Below are positions 1 through 11,796 of a stretch of 64,000 bases of DNA, piece after piece. The notes below the pieces were generated by a model. It did not search any database and was not told where the DNA came from. It saw only the letters and a program-made list of their open reading frames with translations. The position numbers and the translations under genes are program-made. This DNA comes from Hirsutella rhossiliensis. Taxonomy: Eukaryota > Ascomycota > Sordariomycetes > Hypocreales > Ophiocordycipitaceae. Positions within the stretch are counted from its first letter, which is position 1, and every line of letters starts with the position of its first letter. The DNA lies in the NCBI RefSeq assembly GCF_020360975.1, contig NW_025408675.1, positions 682,001 to 746,000 of the forward strand, written 5' to 3'.

Positions 1-849
1 TCTTGATCGGACTTTTCTTGCGTCTGCGATGGTCGCTGGCCTTTTTTACGACGCTCGGCGGGGCCGTTCTGGGCTTGGGACGGCGACACCCCCCGTTGAG
101 ACGGCCGTGCTCGGTTGCGAGTCCTCGCGTCTGGCTCTTCGTCTGCTTCCTGGTGCGCAACCTCGTTCTCAGGACGCTCCGGGACTGGAGGTCGGCCGCG
201 TTTCCCGCGCGGCGCCGGTTCCGCTGCGTGAGACGCGTCCCGCTCCCGGCTCGTATCGTCCCGACGATTCTGCAACGACGGACGGGCTCTCTTCCTCCGC
301 GGTGCTTCGTCCGTCGCCGGCTGCTTGTCCGTGGGCTCTGACCGTTGTGCCTGTGGCCCCCACTGGCGTTTGTGTCTTCTCCGAGGGGCCTCGGGCGCTG
401 CCTCGGGCGCGGCTTCCTGTCGCTGATCTAGAGGTTCTTGCTGTGGCTCTTGGGGTGCTTGCTGGCGTTTGCGTCCCTTTCGCGATGGCCCAGGCTGCGG
501 CTCGTCTTCGGGTTGCAGCCGATGCTGAGCAGCGTCATCCAACGACTTGCGCGGCCTTTCCCTCTTGCGCGGTTGCGCGTCCATGGCCGGCGGCGAATCC
601 ACGTGCTTCTCCATCACCTTGCCGCGCTTTTTCGGCCTGTCGTCGTCGTCATCGCCGTCGCGGCGGGCCATGTGCTGGCCCCCCGACGCGTCTGCGCGCT
701 GCTTGTTGTTTTGCCCTAGCCGCGTCCGGCCGCGCTTGCGCTTCCCGGCGGGAGAATCGGGCGCCTGCGGAGGAAGACGGACCGCCCATTAGCTTGCGAG
801 GGCAAAGGGACGCGCAGCAAAGGGGAGCTGTGGGAGTTGAACGTACCAT
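1..849 (-). CDS. AT-hook protein, CENP-Q/Fta7-like, 5' part (runs off the window)
   Basis: The reading frame is open from an ATG at 849-847 to the window edge, provided one intron is removed (846-765; donor GTACGT, branch GCTAAT, acceptor CCGCAG). The first coding exon is therefore only the ATG, and exon 2 starts at 764. The visible 255 residues begin MAPDSPAGKRKRGR and are rich in K, R, Q, E and P. AT-hook-like patches lie at about 743-726 (KRKRGR), about 600 (KKRGK) and 206-186 (GKRGRPP), with an acidic DDDDD run between. An MAP start with repeated RGRP hooks is typical of the N-terminal half of fungal CENP-Q (inner kinetochore), but the diagnostic C-terminal coiled coil lies outside the window. 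Another AT-hook chromatin protein is possible. The long plus-strand frames over the same bases are shadows. Confidence 0.5.
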
Positions 850-2438
850 TGTTTTGCCTGTTCACGGTGTGGTCATGGAGTCGCGAGAGGGTGCGGGCCG
901 GAGATGTACTAATTTAGTCGAGATCTGCTCCTGGGGTAAGAGAGGGGGGGGGTATATCATATCTACTTACCGAGGGGTCGGGGCGGCGGTGGCGAAGGAG
1001 GCGGCGAGAGCACGAAAGTGGTGGCGTTGCAGTGGCGTTGAACTGCATTTTTGAATGTCGAGTTTAAGTAGCAAAGGTATAAAAGATTTGTTTAGACGCT
1101 TAAGCCTATAAGTGATTCTCTCTTTAAGTGGAGAAACGATAGATGGAAGCAATCTATATATATATCTCTATATAAGTCGTAACTATAAGGGCCTTAGCCC
1201 AGAAGGGCAAGAGCAGTGGTCGCGCTACTAGACCCCCCTCCGCCACACTAGGGATTCCATAGGTGAATTGACTAAGCGACAACTTCGTCAATTGACCACA
1301 CATAAGAACGTTTGGTCTAGCAACCAAACAACCAACCAAGGGCCCTAGCCCCGTGATAGTAGCTAAGCCTGTATATCTATCTATACCTAAACCTCTAATA
1401 GTAGATAGATACAAATGAGTTCTTAGCTTTTTATCTTATATTTTAATCCAACTGTTATATAAACACATCCGTCGAAAATTCCCTGCTCTCGTCAAAGAAA
1501 TTGAAGATCTATATACAGAGACATAGCGGAAGTTGGAAGCCCTTGGAGCCTCTCGCCAAACTGCAGCGTAGCAGCGCCGGTACCTAACACGTATGGCGAA
1601 TCGATACCAACGCAACCAGAGGGAACTATGTAGCGGATCTCGATGTGAAGAGCAAATCGAAGCTGCGGATGCATCTCCGTGAGTTGGCGGATCAATTTGA
1701 AAAAGACATACGAACAAGGGGGCACGGCGCTCCGTGCCTCAAGAGGGCAGGAAAGAAAAGAACCGTCCCCGTTCTGTTATGTGTCTGAAAGTAGGCACCG
1801 CCCTGTTCTTATCCTCTCCGTTGTGTGTGAGTTTCCACTTCAGTCCGGGCCTCCAGCCCGTCCATCTGCATGGATGTGTATGGAAACCGACTATCTTATG
1901 AGCTCGTATTTCCCAACGTATTAGAAACCTCCCCCCGCTACCCCCATTTCCTCCCCTTAGGCCCCCGGCTTAGCCGAGATACTCAAATTATACCGAGGAA
2001 GCCAGAAGCTTTGCACTATATCGTAGTATCGAGCTTATTCTGCTACTTCTTAATTATAAGAGTCTCCGGCAGGAATATCTCTATAACCCGAGGCGAATTA
2101 CGGCCGCCCGAATCGCACTAAATAAAGAATCAGAACACCATCTCGCAGCCTCGACAAGGGCTGTCGCCGGAAGCCGAAGTTGCTCGTGAACTAACCAGGC
2201 ATGATGCTGAGGCTTGGCATGTGGTTGCAAGGACTTACCGCGTCGCATGCCAGCTTAAGAGGGAAAAGGCAAATTCTGCTGGTCTGCTACTTATTAGTTA
2301 CAGTATCGCCTTCATTCAGAACAGCGGTGAGGCCTCGATCCGAGCCCTTTCGCAGCCGATCCCAAACCTGAGCTTCCATCATTGCAGCCTCTTGTGCTGT
2401 GTACATGCACTAGGGCGGTCGAGTTTTCTTTTGACAAA
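850..2438. other. Gene-poor intergenic region, partly AT-rich
   Basis: No supported gene was found. From about 1040 to 1450 the DNA is AT-rich with TA and TAGATA microrepeats, but CA and TG dinucleotides are still present, so it is not RIP-saturated like the central block. Short frames occur, for example a 77-codon minus frame at 1492-1725 and an 83-codon plus frame at 1870-2121. They have no recognisable domain or start context and may be remnants of decayed repeats or genes. Confidence 0.4.
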
Positions 2439-2563
2439 CAATAAAACGAGACAGTCTTGACAGCCGGGATATATGAGTGAGTTTTAGCGCGATTTGGCCT
2501 TCTTCGCCTTCACCCATTGGGTCCCGCGCCGTTGTCGATCGCTAAGACTGTCTCAGTTTATTG
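2439..2563. repeat. Inverted repeat pair in the PKS upstream region
   Basis: A 20-bp arm at 2439-2458 (caataaaacgagacagtctt) is the reverse complement of 2544-2563 (aagactgtctcagtttattg) at 18 of 20 positions. The 85-bp spacer includes cgcgatttggcc. It ends 172 bp upstream of the PKS start codon. It could be a paired regulator site or the ends of a tiny non-autonomous transposon. No flanking target duplication is obvious. Confidence 0.45.
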
Positions 2564-2735
2564 ACTTACTGCGGAATTACGCCTCTGAGTCTTAACCTAT
2601 TGACTTGCGGTATTCGTACTACGGTGTTCAAACTCGGACCCCTCTCGGGTATCGCGAATAAAGGAAGACGTCGCCGCGGTGAAAGCTGTCTGCTAACTGC
2701 CTGCGCTGAGTATCCTGCTCAGAGACTCTTCAACC

Positions 2736-5700
2736 ATGTCGACACGATCTATTCCCATCGCCATCGTAGGCATGAGCTGCCGTTTCCCAGGGGGAGTTGA
2801 CTCCCCCGAAAGGCTGTGGGAGCTTTGCGCCGCCGCCCGCAACACTTGGTCAAGCTGGCCCGAGCGACTGAATGAGGACGCCTTCTTCCATCCTCGTGCC
2901 GAACGCAGCGGTACTGTCAGTAAAATATTCTAGGATCTACGAATAGCATATGCAGCTTCACTTGATACGTTGGCTAACTTTGTAAGAAAGATTCACAGCC
3001 GAGGCGGCCATTTTCTCAAAGAAGACGTGTCCCTTTTCGATGCTCCATTTTTCAACTTGCCTGTTGAGTTAGCCAAGGTGACATAGACCCAGCAGTAGAG
3101 CCGTCTGTTGAAGACATTGCTCAAGGTGTGTCGTAGGCGACGGATCCCCAGCTACGCTTGCTCTTAGAGACCGCCTTTGAAGCGCTCGAATCAGGCAGGT
3201 CCCCCTTTCGGTGCATTCCATACACGTTCAACTCCATCTCTTTGCAAAGAGTGCGTAGCTAACCAATCACCAAAGCCGGCCTGCGTCTAAATGACATTGC
3301 GGGATCCTCGACGGCCGTCTTTGCGGGCACGGCCTTCCGAGACTATCACGACATGCTCATGAAGGATGCCGAGAACCAGCCGCGATATATGCTGCCGGGG
3401 AACGACCCGACCATGATCGCCAATAGAATATCGCACTTCTTTGACCTCCACGGGCCCAGCGTGACTGTCAACACAGCATGCTCCACGTCGACGTCTGCCT
3501 TACATCTGGCCTGCCAAAGTCTCCGGTCCGGAGAGAGTCATATGGCCGTTGTCGGAGGCGCCAATCTTCTCTTGCATCCGAGCACGTCTGTCGGATTGTC
3601 TACGTTAGGGTAAGTCTCTCCAGCCATCTTGTCTTGCTTCCTGGACATTGATCGTGCCTCCGCTCCCCCTTGGATTACCGCACTCACGGTGTCTTACGCG
3701 GCTAGGACCTTATTGTGTGCTGCTAACGGTGTCCACAACTACTGCACAGCCTAACCGGTGCCGCAGGCAAGTCATATAGCTTTGATGACCGCGCTGAAGG
3801 CTACGGGCGTGGAGAAGGCGTGAGCTGCATTATCCTCAAGCCACTCGACGCCGCCCTGGGCGACCGAGATCCCATCCGGGCCGTCATACGAGAAACCGGC
3901 ATGAACCAGGATGGACGAACTCCCACAATCACTTCGCCTTCCCAAGACGCCCAGGAACAGCTAATACGTGCCTGCTATGACAAGGCTGGGCTAGATCCTC
4001 GAGACACCCCGTACGTGGAGGCCCACGGCACTGGGACAATCGCCGGGGACAGGATCGAGATGAATGCTCTTGGAAATACTTTTGGCAGGGATCGACCCGA
4101 CAACGACCCTCTACTCGTCGGCTCCGTCAAAGGAAACTTTGGACACATGGAAGCGACCAGCGGCCTGGCCGCCGTGATCAAGGTGGTCAAAATGCTAGAG
4201 ATGGGCCTTGTCCCTCCCCAAGCCCTATTTAAGGCCCCGAACAGAGGCATAGATTTTTCGAGACTGAAGATCAAGGTGAGTGCTCAGTTTTTCAAGCCGT
4301 CCCCTGAATGGGTGTTGACAGGGTTGATGAGCCATTGGCAGGTTCTCCGCGAGCTGGCACCATGGCCGCAAAACAAGCCTCGTCGAGCTTCACTCAACAA
4401 TTTCGGGGCCGGGGGCACGAATACCCACGTAGTACTGGAAGGGCTCGACTGCTATGGTCTTCATGCCGATGGAGTTTCAACCTTTCTTCAACCATCCAAC
4501 GATGCTCCCCTCACAAACGTCCACCATTCAGCGCCAGCCCCTCTCCAGCAGCCTCTTTTGTTCGTTATGAGCGCTAAAGAAGAGCAGAGCCTGCGGTTAT
4601 ATATGCAGAATCTGGCAAATATCCCCTTGTCCCTGGTGCGAGAGCGCCATCTTCGAGACGTGGCATTCACCCTTGGCCAACGCCGGTCTCATTTCTGCTG
4701 GCGAGTGGCAACGCCAGCCAGGTCTCCGGAGGAGTTGACCGACCTTGCCAGCAGCCTGGGTCTCTCGCCAAAGTACTCGTCCAAAAAGCCACGGCTTTGC
4801 TTCGTCTTCACGGGACAGGGGGCGCAGTGGTATGCCATGGGTCGCGAGTTGATTGCTGCGTACCCTGCTTTTTCCGAAGCCCTCGAGATGGCTGATGACC
4901 ACGTCAAGTCGCTTGGTGCGACGTGGAGTGTTCTTGGTCAGTTCTCAAACCTTCCGCACTTTCAAAAGAAACCGAACCCGCTAACTATTTTGGATTTTCT
5001 GTGTAAACATGCAGAGGAGATTACCGCCAGCGAAACTGGAAGCAGGGTAAACCAGCCCTTTCTCAGCTTCCCACTCACCGTCATCCTGCAGCTGGCCCTG
5101 GTGCGGCTCCTCGACTCATGGACCGTCTCCCCAGCGGCTGTAACCGGACACTCAAGTGGAGAGATTGCCGCAGCTTATGCCGCGGGAGCCCTCACTTTTG
5201 AGGAAGCCATTTCCGTGGCATACTTCCGCGGCCAGCTTACGTCCGAGGCTGTGGACTGCGGCACGATTACCGGTGGCATGACATCAATCGCCGTAGGCGA
5301 AGCGGAAGCACTCGAGTATATTCGCAAGATACCGCTGGGCGATGCCGTGGTTGCGTGCCAAAATAGCCCGTCAAACGTCACTATTTCCGGAGACTTGGTG
5401 TCCTTGGGTGAAATCGAGGCTCTGGCGGCCTCTGATCAGGTGTTTGCTCGCCGCTTAAAGATTCCGGCTGCCTATCATTCCCCTCAGATGCAGGCCCTGG
5501 CGAGAGACTACCAGGAAAAGCTAGATTCAAGCCTGGGAAGCGAGGAGTCGGCCAACGGTGAACGGGGCATCGTTTATGCTTCTCCCGTCACTGGAGATAT
5601 CGTTCATGAGATGCAAAGGTTGCGTTCGCCAAACCATTGGGTCCAGAACATGACCCAGTGCGTCTTGTTTGCAGATGCGCTTGGAAAATTGATGACTGGA

Positions 5701-8700
5701 GGAGAGACGTCACAGGCCCAAACCCCCCCTCGCTGTTGACATGCTCATTGAGATCGGGCCTCACGGTACCCTGCAAGGACCGATGCGGCAGGTGCTTGAG
5801 CACCATGGCCTAGACAGAGACGGCATGGCCATGTCTTCATGCTTACAACGTGGGAAAGATGCCGTCCTCACTATGCAACAACTAGCCGGCAAGTTATTCT
5901 GCCACGGCTATCCCGTCGATCTCGCCCAGGTCAACTTCCCTCGTGGCACGTCAGACGTACGGGTTGTTCATGACTTGCCGCGATACCAATGGGACCATTC
6001 CGTCGGCTACTGGGCGCAGCCGCTCAGCTCCAAGGAAGACTTTCAACGACGCTTTCCCCGCCACGACTTGTTGGGGCTGCGGGTCGAAGGTCTGAACCCG
6101 GAGACCTGTGTTTGGCGCAATATCCTCCGGGTAGCAGATCTCCCCTGGCTGCAGCATCATGCCCTCCAGTCATCCATCTTGTTTCCGATATCTGGCCTGA
6201 CAGTCATGTTGACCGAAGCCATGCATCAGTTGGCGTATCCAGAAACGGGTGGGGACTTGATCATTCGAGACATCAATCTATTCAATGGCGTGGTTGTCCC
6301 AAAGGACGACGACGGGGTCGAGGTGCAACTGGTGCTCCGAGATGCCAACCCGCGACTACTCGATTGCACGGGCAATAAAGACTTTTCGATCTTTTCAAGA
6401 ACCAAGGACAGAGGCTGGCTTGAATGTTGTATAGGGAGAGTCTCCCTCGTTTCTCCCCACTCTCAGCTAGCACGCGCTGAAGCACTTTGCCTCGGCTCAG
6501 GGAGAAGCCAAGAACTCACCTCGGTCGACGTTGCAGACTTTTACGAGTACTTTCAAACCGTGGGCCCGACCCTGGGCAGAACGTTTCGAAACATCACCTC
6601 CATGGCCGTTGGCGAAAAGGTGGCGGTTGCGATTCTAGCCGTGCCCGACATCGCCGCTATGATGCCAACCCCGTATCGATGTGACTATCTCTTCTACCTT
6701 GGGATAATTGACTCTTGCTTCCAGGTCTCCTGGGGCAGTATGCCCAAACCCATCATGATGGAGCTCGGCCTCTCCATCCCTAAGACGGCAGGAAGAATCA
6801 TCATCCGCGATGCCAAGCGCCAACTGAGCGCGGGCATGCAGCTTCGGGTGACCGCGACCCTCGACAACATTGATGACCAAGGATTTGAAGTGTCCTTGGT
6901 ACTGTTCGAGAACGAGGAACAAACAGGGACTCCAATTGTCGAGATTCAAGGTTTCAAGATTCAGTCGCTCTCGCGAAGGCGGAGAATAGCACAGATTGCC
7001 GATGACTCCATGTTCTTGGCAACTACCTGGAGGCCGGATGTGACCCTTCTCAACGCATCTGATTTGAAGAACATGATTTCTAAGGGCTCCTCATATTCAC
7101 AAGGGAAGCTTGGCATCACGAGTTCGAAACAGGCCATCCTCAAGGTTATTCACGACGCTTTGGCGCACTTGACCCCAGACGAAGAGCAAGGCCTCGATCT
7201 GCAGACCCGGCTGATAGTGGCGTGGATGCGCGACGTGGACCAAGCTCAATACGCAGGCGTGGCCACGTGTGAGGAAAAGCAAGAGTCCAAGCCTGCCGAA
7301 GACTCAGCCTCGAGTCATGTAAAGGGCCAACTCGTTCAGATCCTGCCAGAGCACCTGATCGAGTTCATCGGCAGCGAGGGACATGCGCATGAGATCATAT
7401 CTCAAAGCGGGCTTCTGGAACAGGTTCATGCTTTTCTGGAAAGCTGGTCAAGTGGCCTCGGCAAGTTGAAGGACTACACGGGTCTTTTTGCCCATAAGCA
7501 CCCGCGAGTTCGTGTACTCGAGGTCGGCGCTGGTGCTGGCAACGCAACTGTGTCGGCGCTTGAGGGGCTCACCTCGTGCAGGATACAGCTGAGCTACGAA
7601 TTCACCGATATCAGCACCAGCTTTTTTGATGGCGCAAAACAGAGACTCGGGCGGTTCGCGGATCAAGTGCAGTACAAGACGTTTGATGTCGAGCGCGACC
7701 CAGCCGAACAGGGCATTCTAGTTGCCGGCTACGACTTGGTCATTGCTTGTAATGTGCTGAGTGAGGTCAAGGACATTACAAGAGCTCTGAGAAGTATCCG
7801 AAAGATACTGGTGCCCGGCGGAAAGGTGTTTATTCTGGAACAGCTTGCTAAACCCCTTCACCGGCGCATCAGGAACATACTCAAGCAAGGGCCGAGTCCG
7901 CCATCGTGCCATGTATCATGGGATGCTGTTTTATCTGACTGCGGTTTTAGTCCTCCAGAGATTCGGGTTTCTGGTCATTCCACCGATGATCCGATAAGTT
8001 CAGTCATTGTAGCCTCCGCGGTGCATCAGCCGCTTGACACGTTAGCACAACCTTGCAGAAGTGTGGCAGTGATTCGACTTCCAGAATCCCCGGACAGGCC
8101 TCATGGATGGACGGCAGACCTCTGTAGCGGCCTGCACGAGCTTACTGGAACCGAAGTTGTCGAAGAGTCTCTTGGAGATGCGTGGCTGGCTGGAAGGCCG
8201 TGTATCATACTTGCCGACACCAACCCGGACTTCCTGGCTCGCGTCAACTCGAAAACCTGGAGCCTGCTTCAGAGAACAGCTCAACACGCCGAGAGCCTTT
8301 TATGGGTATCGAGAGGGGCCACCTGTGATAGTCGCCTGCCGGACGCTGCTCTCCACATTGGCCTGCTTCGAACCCTCAGGGTAGAGGAAGGGGCAAAGCG
8401 ATTTGTGTCTTTGGATTTGGATCCCGACGTGGCGTCATGGGATGGCTCGACTATCAAGGCCATTTGCGACGTTTTCCGCCTGTCCAGGAGATGGACTTCC
8501 TCGGGGCCCAACGACTTTGAGTTTGCGCAGCGCGAGGGGAGAATACTGGTCCCAAGGATGTCAGGAGACGAAGACTTGAACGAAAAGTTTGCGCGCATGG
8601 GCGGGCAGAGCGTCCCCCGTCAAAGCCCGTTTTCCCTGCAAGGGCCGTATCTGCGAATGGAGCAGCAGTCGCACGGGCTGCTCGACAGCCTCGTGTTCAA

Positions 8701-10846
8701 GCAAGACAACGCCTTGCTGGATTCGAATCCCTGGACGGACGACTCGGTTGAGATTGTGCCACACACCTTTGGGCTCAACTTCCGTGACGTCTTGGCCGCC
8801 GTCGGCCAGCTGAAGCAGAGGTGGATGGGCTTTGAGTGCGCGGGATACGTCTGCAGGGTCGGGACTGCGGCCCAGAGCGAGTTTCACGTCGGTCAACGAG
8901 TTTGTGCCCTGATGCCCGCCGGACACTGGGCAAACAGAGTACGAGTTCCGTGTACGACGGTGGCCGCCGTCCCCAAGGACATGTCGTTGGAGAAGGCGGC
9001 CTCCATCCCCATGATTTTCGCCACTGCCTTTCACGCCCTGGTCAATCTCGCCCGCCTTCAACCAAACGAGACGGTCTTGATCCACTCGGCTGCGGGAGGA
9101 GTAGGCCAAGCCGCTGTTACAATCAGTCGACACCTGGGCGCTCAAGTCTACGCAACGGTCGGGTCCGAGAAGAAACGCAAGTTCCTCATCGAGACCTTTT
9201 CCATACCTGCGGAGGACATATTTTCCAGCCGAGATCCGTCGTTCGCGGAGGAGATCATGCGACAAACTCGAGGCAAAGGCGTCAACGTCGTCTTGAACTC
9301 ATTGACGGGGCCCTTGCTGCACGCCGGTTGGAGCTGCTTGTCGCCCTTTGGGCGGTTCATTGAGCTCGGCAAGGAAGACGCACAGCACAACAGCTGCCTA
9401 GCCATGAGCCGGTTTGACGAGTGCGCGTCGTTTGTCGCCATGGATCTCGTGCAGCTGGCCCTGCATGACGGCAAGACGTTTTCGAGCATTCTCCGGAAAG
9501 TGATGGACATGTTTGAGGAGAAGAGAATAGAGCATAAAATCCCTGTCGCAACTTATGGGATTGGGGAGTGCCAAAAGGCGTTTCGTCGTCTGCAGACTGG
9601 CGAACACATTGGCAAGATTGTCATTCAAGCCCGAGAGGGAGATGACATTACGGTGCGTCAAAGGACTTTTCATCCAGTAAGACCCGTCTTTTCGCGCTTC
9701 ATCAGTCAAGCTAATACGGTATATCAACTCGGTGAAAAACAGGTGCTCGCAGCTCACTCGATGGTGCGGTTCCTGCCGGAGGCTTCCTATCTCATTGTGG
9801 GAGGCTTAAACGGCATTGGCTTGGAAATTGCTCGCTGGATGGCGCGCCAGGGGGCCAAGAACATGATTCTCATGTCTCGGAGCCCCCAAAGGTACCCAGT
9901 TCACGACATCCTGCAAGAGTTCCATGATGCCGGCGTCCGAGTCCTGATCCGGAGCTGCGATGTCGTCAACAAAGCGTGTCTGGAGGACGTCGTGCGCGAG
10001 TGCCACAGCCAGGTACCCATTCGTGGCATCATACAAGCCGCCGCAGTGTTAGACAACGCAAGCTTCTCCCAGATGACGAGCGAACAGTGGCATGCCGTGG
10101 TCCGTCCGAAATGCGAGGGCTCAAAGAATCTAGACGAGGCGGTACGAGATATCAAGCTGGACTTCTTCATCCTCCTCTCCTCCGTCACGGGCATTATAGG
10201 CAACTTTGGCCAGGCCAACTACACGGCGGCGGGGACTTTCCAGGATGCCCTTGCGCTCAACCGCGTGGCCAGGGGCCAGCCCGCCGTGTCGATTGACCTG
10301 GGAGCCGTTCCGACGCTGGGCCTTGCGGCACGATCCGGGATAGGCAAGCGGCTCGAAAAGGCCGGCTACCGCTCCTTGAGCGAGTCGGAGCTGCTGCGCA
10401 CCGTCGAGCTGGCCATCCTCCACCCATACCACGGGCAGATGGTGACTGGCATCCGCCCCTGGACGAGCTTTGGGGACTTGAACTGGCGCCTGGAGCCTCG
10501 GTTCGCGTGCCAGTGGCGGCATGGTGGCGAAGCTGCTGGGGAGCAAAGCCATGGCAAGGCAGACGGGGACTTGCTGAGGACGAGCCTTAAGGACTGCCCT
10601 GCAAAGGCGAGAGTCGAGATGCTGATCAAGGTCCTAAAAGGTCGAATCAGCCAGATGCTCGGTGTTTCTGCCACGCAAATCGACCAGGAGAAGCCGCCGT
10701 CGGCCTACGGGGTGGACTCCCTGGTGGCGGTCGAGTTGCGGTCCTGGCTGGGGCTCAACGTGGCCTCCAAAGTCAGCGTTTTCGACATCACCCAGAGTGC
10801 CTCGCTTCGCATGTTGGCCGAGAAACTCAACGAGAGGCTTGTATAG
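2736..10846 (+). CDS. Highly reducing type I polyketide synthase (KS-AT-DH-MT-ER-KR-ACP), frame broken at ~5729
   Basis: Iterative synthase for a reduced, C-methylated polyketide. Inferred exons are 2736-2915, 2991-3077, 3137-3194, 3276-3609, 3750-4275, 4342-4936 and 5015-10846, about 2540 residues. KS: Cys177 in TACSTSTSA, His in EAHGTGT and [13 protein letters not shown]: Ser640 in GHSSGE. DH: HxxxG motif reads HALQS (Gly to Ser at 6170-6172), second motif IIDSCFQ. MT: SAM motif LEVGAGAGN (~7520). [13 protein letters not shown] (~9090). KR: GGLNGIG (~9800), LSSVTG and [21 protein letters not shown] (~10710). There is no thioesterase or reductase, so release needs a partner. Introns 4276-4341 and 4937-5014 are in-frame and stop-free. 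The intron 3195-3275 uses a GC donor. After seven C at 5723-5729 the frame shifts between the AT end and [11 protein letters not shown], so the gene is either inactive or contains a base-call error. Confidence 0.9.
5723..5740 (+). other. Frameshift site in the PKS
   Basis: The upstream frame, in phase from the KS through the AT domain, reaches TGA at 5737-5739. The AT C-terminal motif [11 protein letters not shown] then resumes in the next frame at 5741. The switch falls at or just after a run of seven C. There is no room for an intron, since only a short GTCACAG segment could act as one. The site is therefore a real indel or a homopolymer read error. Confidence 0.8.
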
Positions 10847-10879
10847 GATATGTAAACGGCGAGCTCCTCTTACGTGATT

Positions 10880-11080
10880 CTTTAATTAAGAGGGAAAGAA
10901 GTTGCTTTATTCCCCTGCAGAGATCGGCCCCAGATCAGGGTAGCTATGTCATCTGCGTAGCCGAAGCACGAGTTCGGTTCCCCTATGGAGTAGATAGGGG
11001 CGGTTATAGAGGAAGAGAATCGGGGAGGCCGGGGAGTCCTTCGGCGGCCCACACGTTAGGGGGGTCGTCAGTGTCGTTAT
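10880..11080 (-). pseudogene. LINE reverse transcriptase remnant (YADD region)
   Basis: Translated on the minus strand, the segment gives SPASPILFLY followed, after a frame slip, by IYSIGEPNSCFGYADDIATLIWG. The catalytic YADD lies at 10959-10948. This is the palm core of a non-LTR (LINE) reverse transcriptase. It is a short isolated relic 34 bp downstream of the PKS stop. It keeps normal CA/TG dinucleotides, so it has not been RIP-saturated. Confidence 0.65.
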
Positions 11081-11131
11081 ATCCTCGAGCTGTATTCTGA
11101 TGCTTAGATGAAGAGAGCCACATGACATTGT

Positions 11132-11350
11132 CTAGTCGCTTTGCAGCGGGCAGACATACCTAGAGGAACTGTCAAGCCAGATGCCGAGCCACCGTTTCGC
11201 TCGGTCCGGGCGTTTCTCTACATCGCCGTGGAGCACCGGCGGCGACGTTCTGGGGCTGGTTCGAGAGAAATGCATCACTTCCGTTCTGCCCAACCGATCC
11301 TCACCACGGGGCCGCAAAATTCGAGATTGACCATCCTCCTTCAGAGACAA
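11132..11350 (-). pseudogene. LINE remnant (thumb region after the RT palm)
   Basis: A 72-codon minus frame contains RTEVMHFSR and RAKRWLGIWLDSS. This matches the conserved KTE-hFSR ... RWLGIWLD segment that follows the YADD motif in fungal LINE ORF2 proteins. It lies upstream (in minus orientation) of the YADD fragment at 10948-10959. The two pieces are thus in the reverse of their normal order, which points to rearranged or separate insertions. Not functional. Confidence 0.55.
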
Positions 11351-11796
11351 AGGACAATGTGGGGGCGCCGCGAGCCGGGATGACTTGCCGACGAATGAAA
11401 AGGCGGTTGGCGACCAGGAGGCACTCGTTCTGAGAAAGAGGATCGGACATTACAAGCAGTAACCGCAGAGCAACAACGCGGTGCGGGGCCGCTGCCGATG
11501 GTATGGAGCGTAATGCGCTGGAAGTTCGCATGCTACTCCCATTTGGCGACGTGAGGGTTAGGGTTATGCCTTTGCGTTCATCAAACGACGTTCTCTGTTT
11601 ACCCCCAGTACTGGCATCAGTGGCCCAGTACTACTTGGTCGAGTAGCTCTTGCCACCAACCGCAAAATTCTCCTGCAACGAAAGCTTTCAACCTTTTTAA
11701 CCCACTCAATAGACAATAGGTTCCCTTCAGAGTCGATGTTTCTCCAAGTCGCGGGCCGATGTAGATAATCTGGCTTCGGCGTTAGCGTGTTGTGTT
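11351..11796. other. Intergenic region
   Basis: No gene is supported. It holds two telomere-like units (agggttagggtta, 11554-11566), too few to be a telomere, and short frames without features. Confidence 0.4.

Noticed and set aside
29..1054. 341-codon plus-strand frame at the left edge
   Set aside because: It overlaps the minus-strand AT-hook gene, has low-complexity Arg/Ala/Pro composition and no domain. It is a GC-rich shadow.
11554..11566. Telomere-like TTAGGG units
   Set aside because: Only about two units in the middle of ordinary sequence; not a telomere and too short to argue for a fusion.
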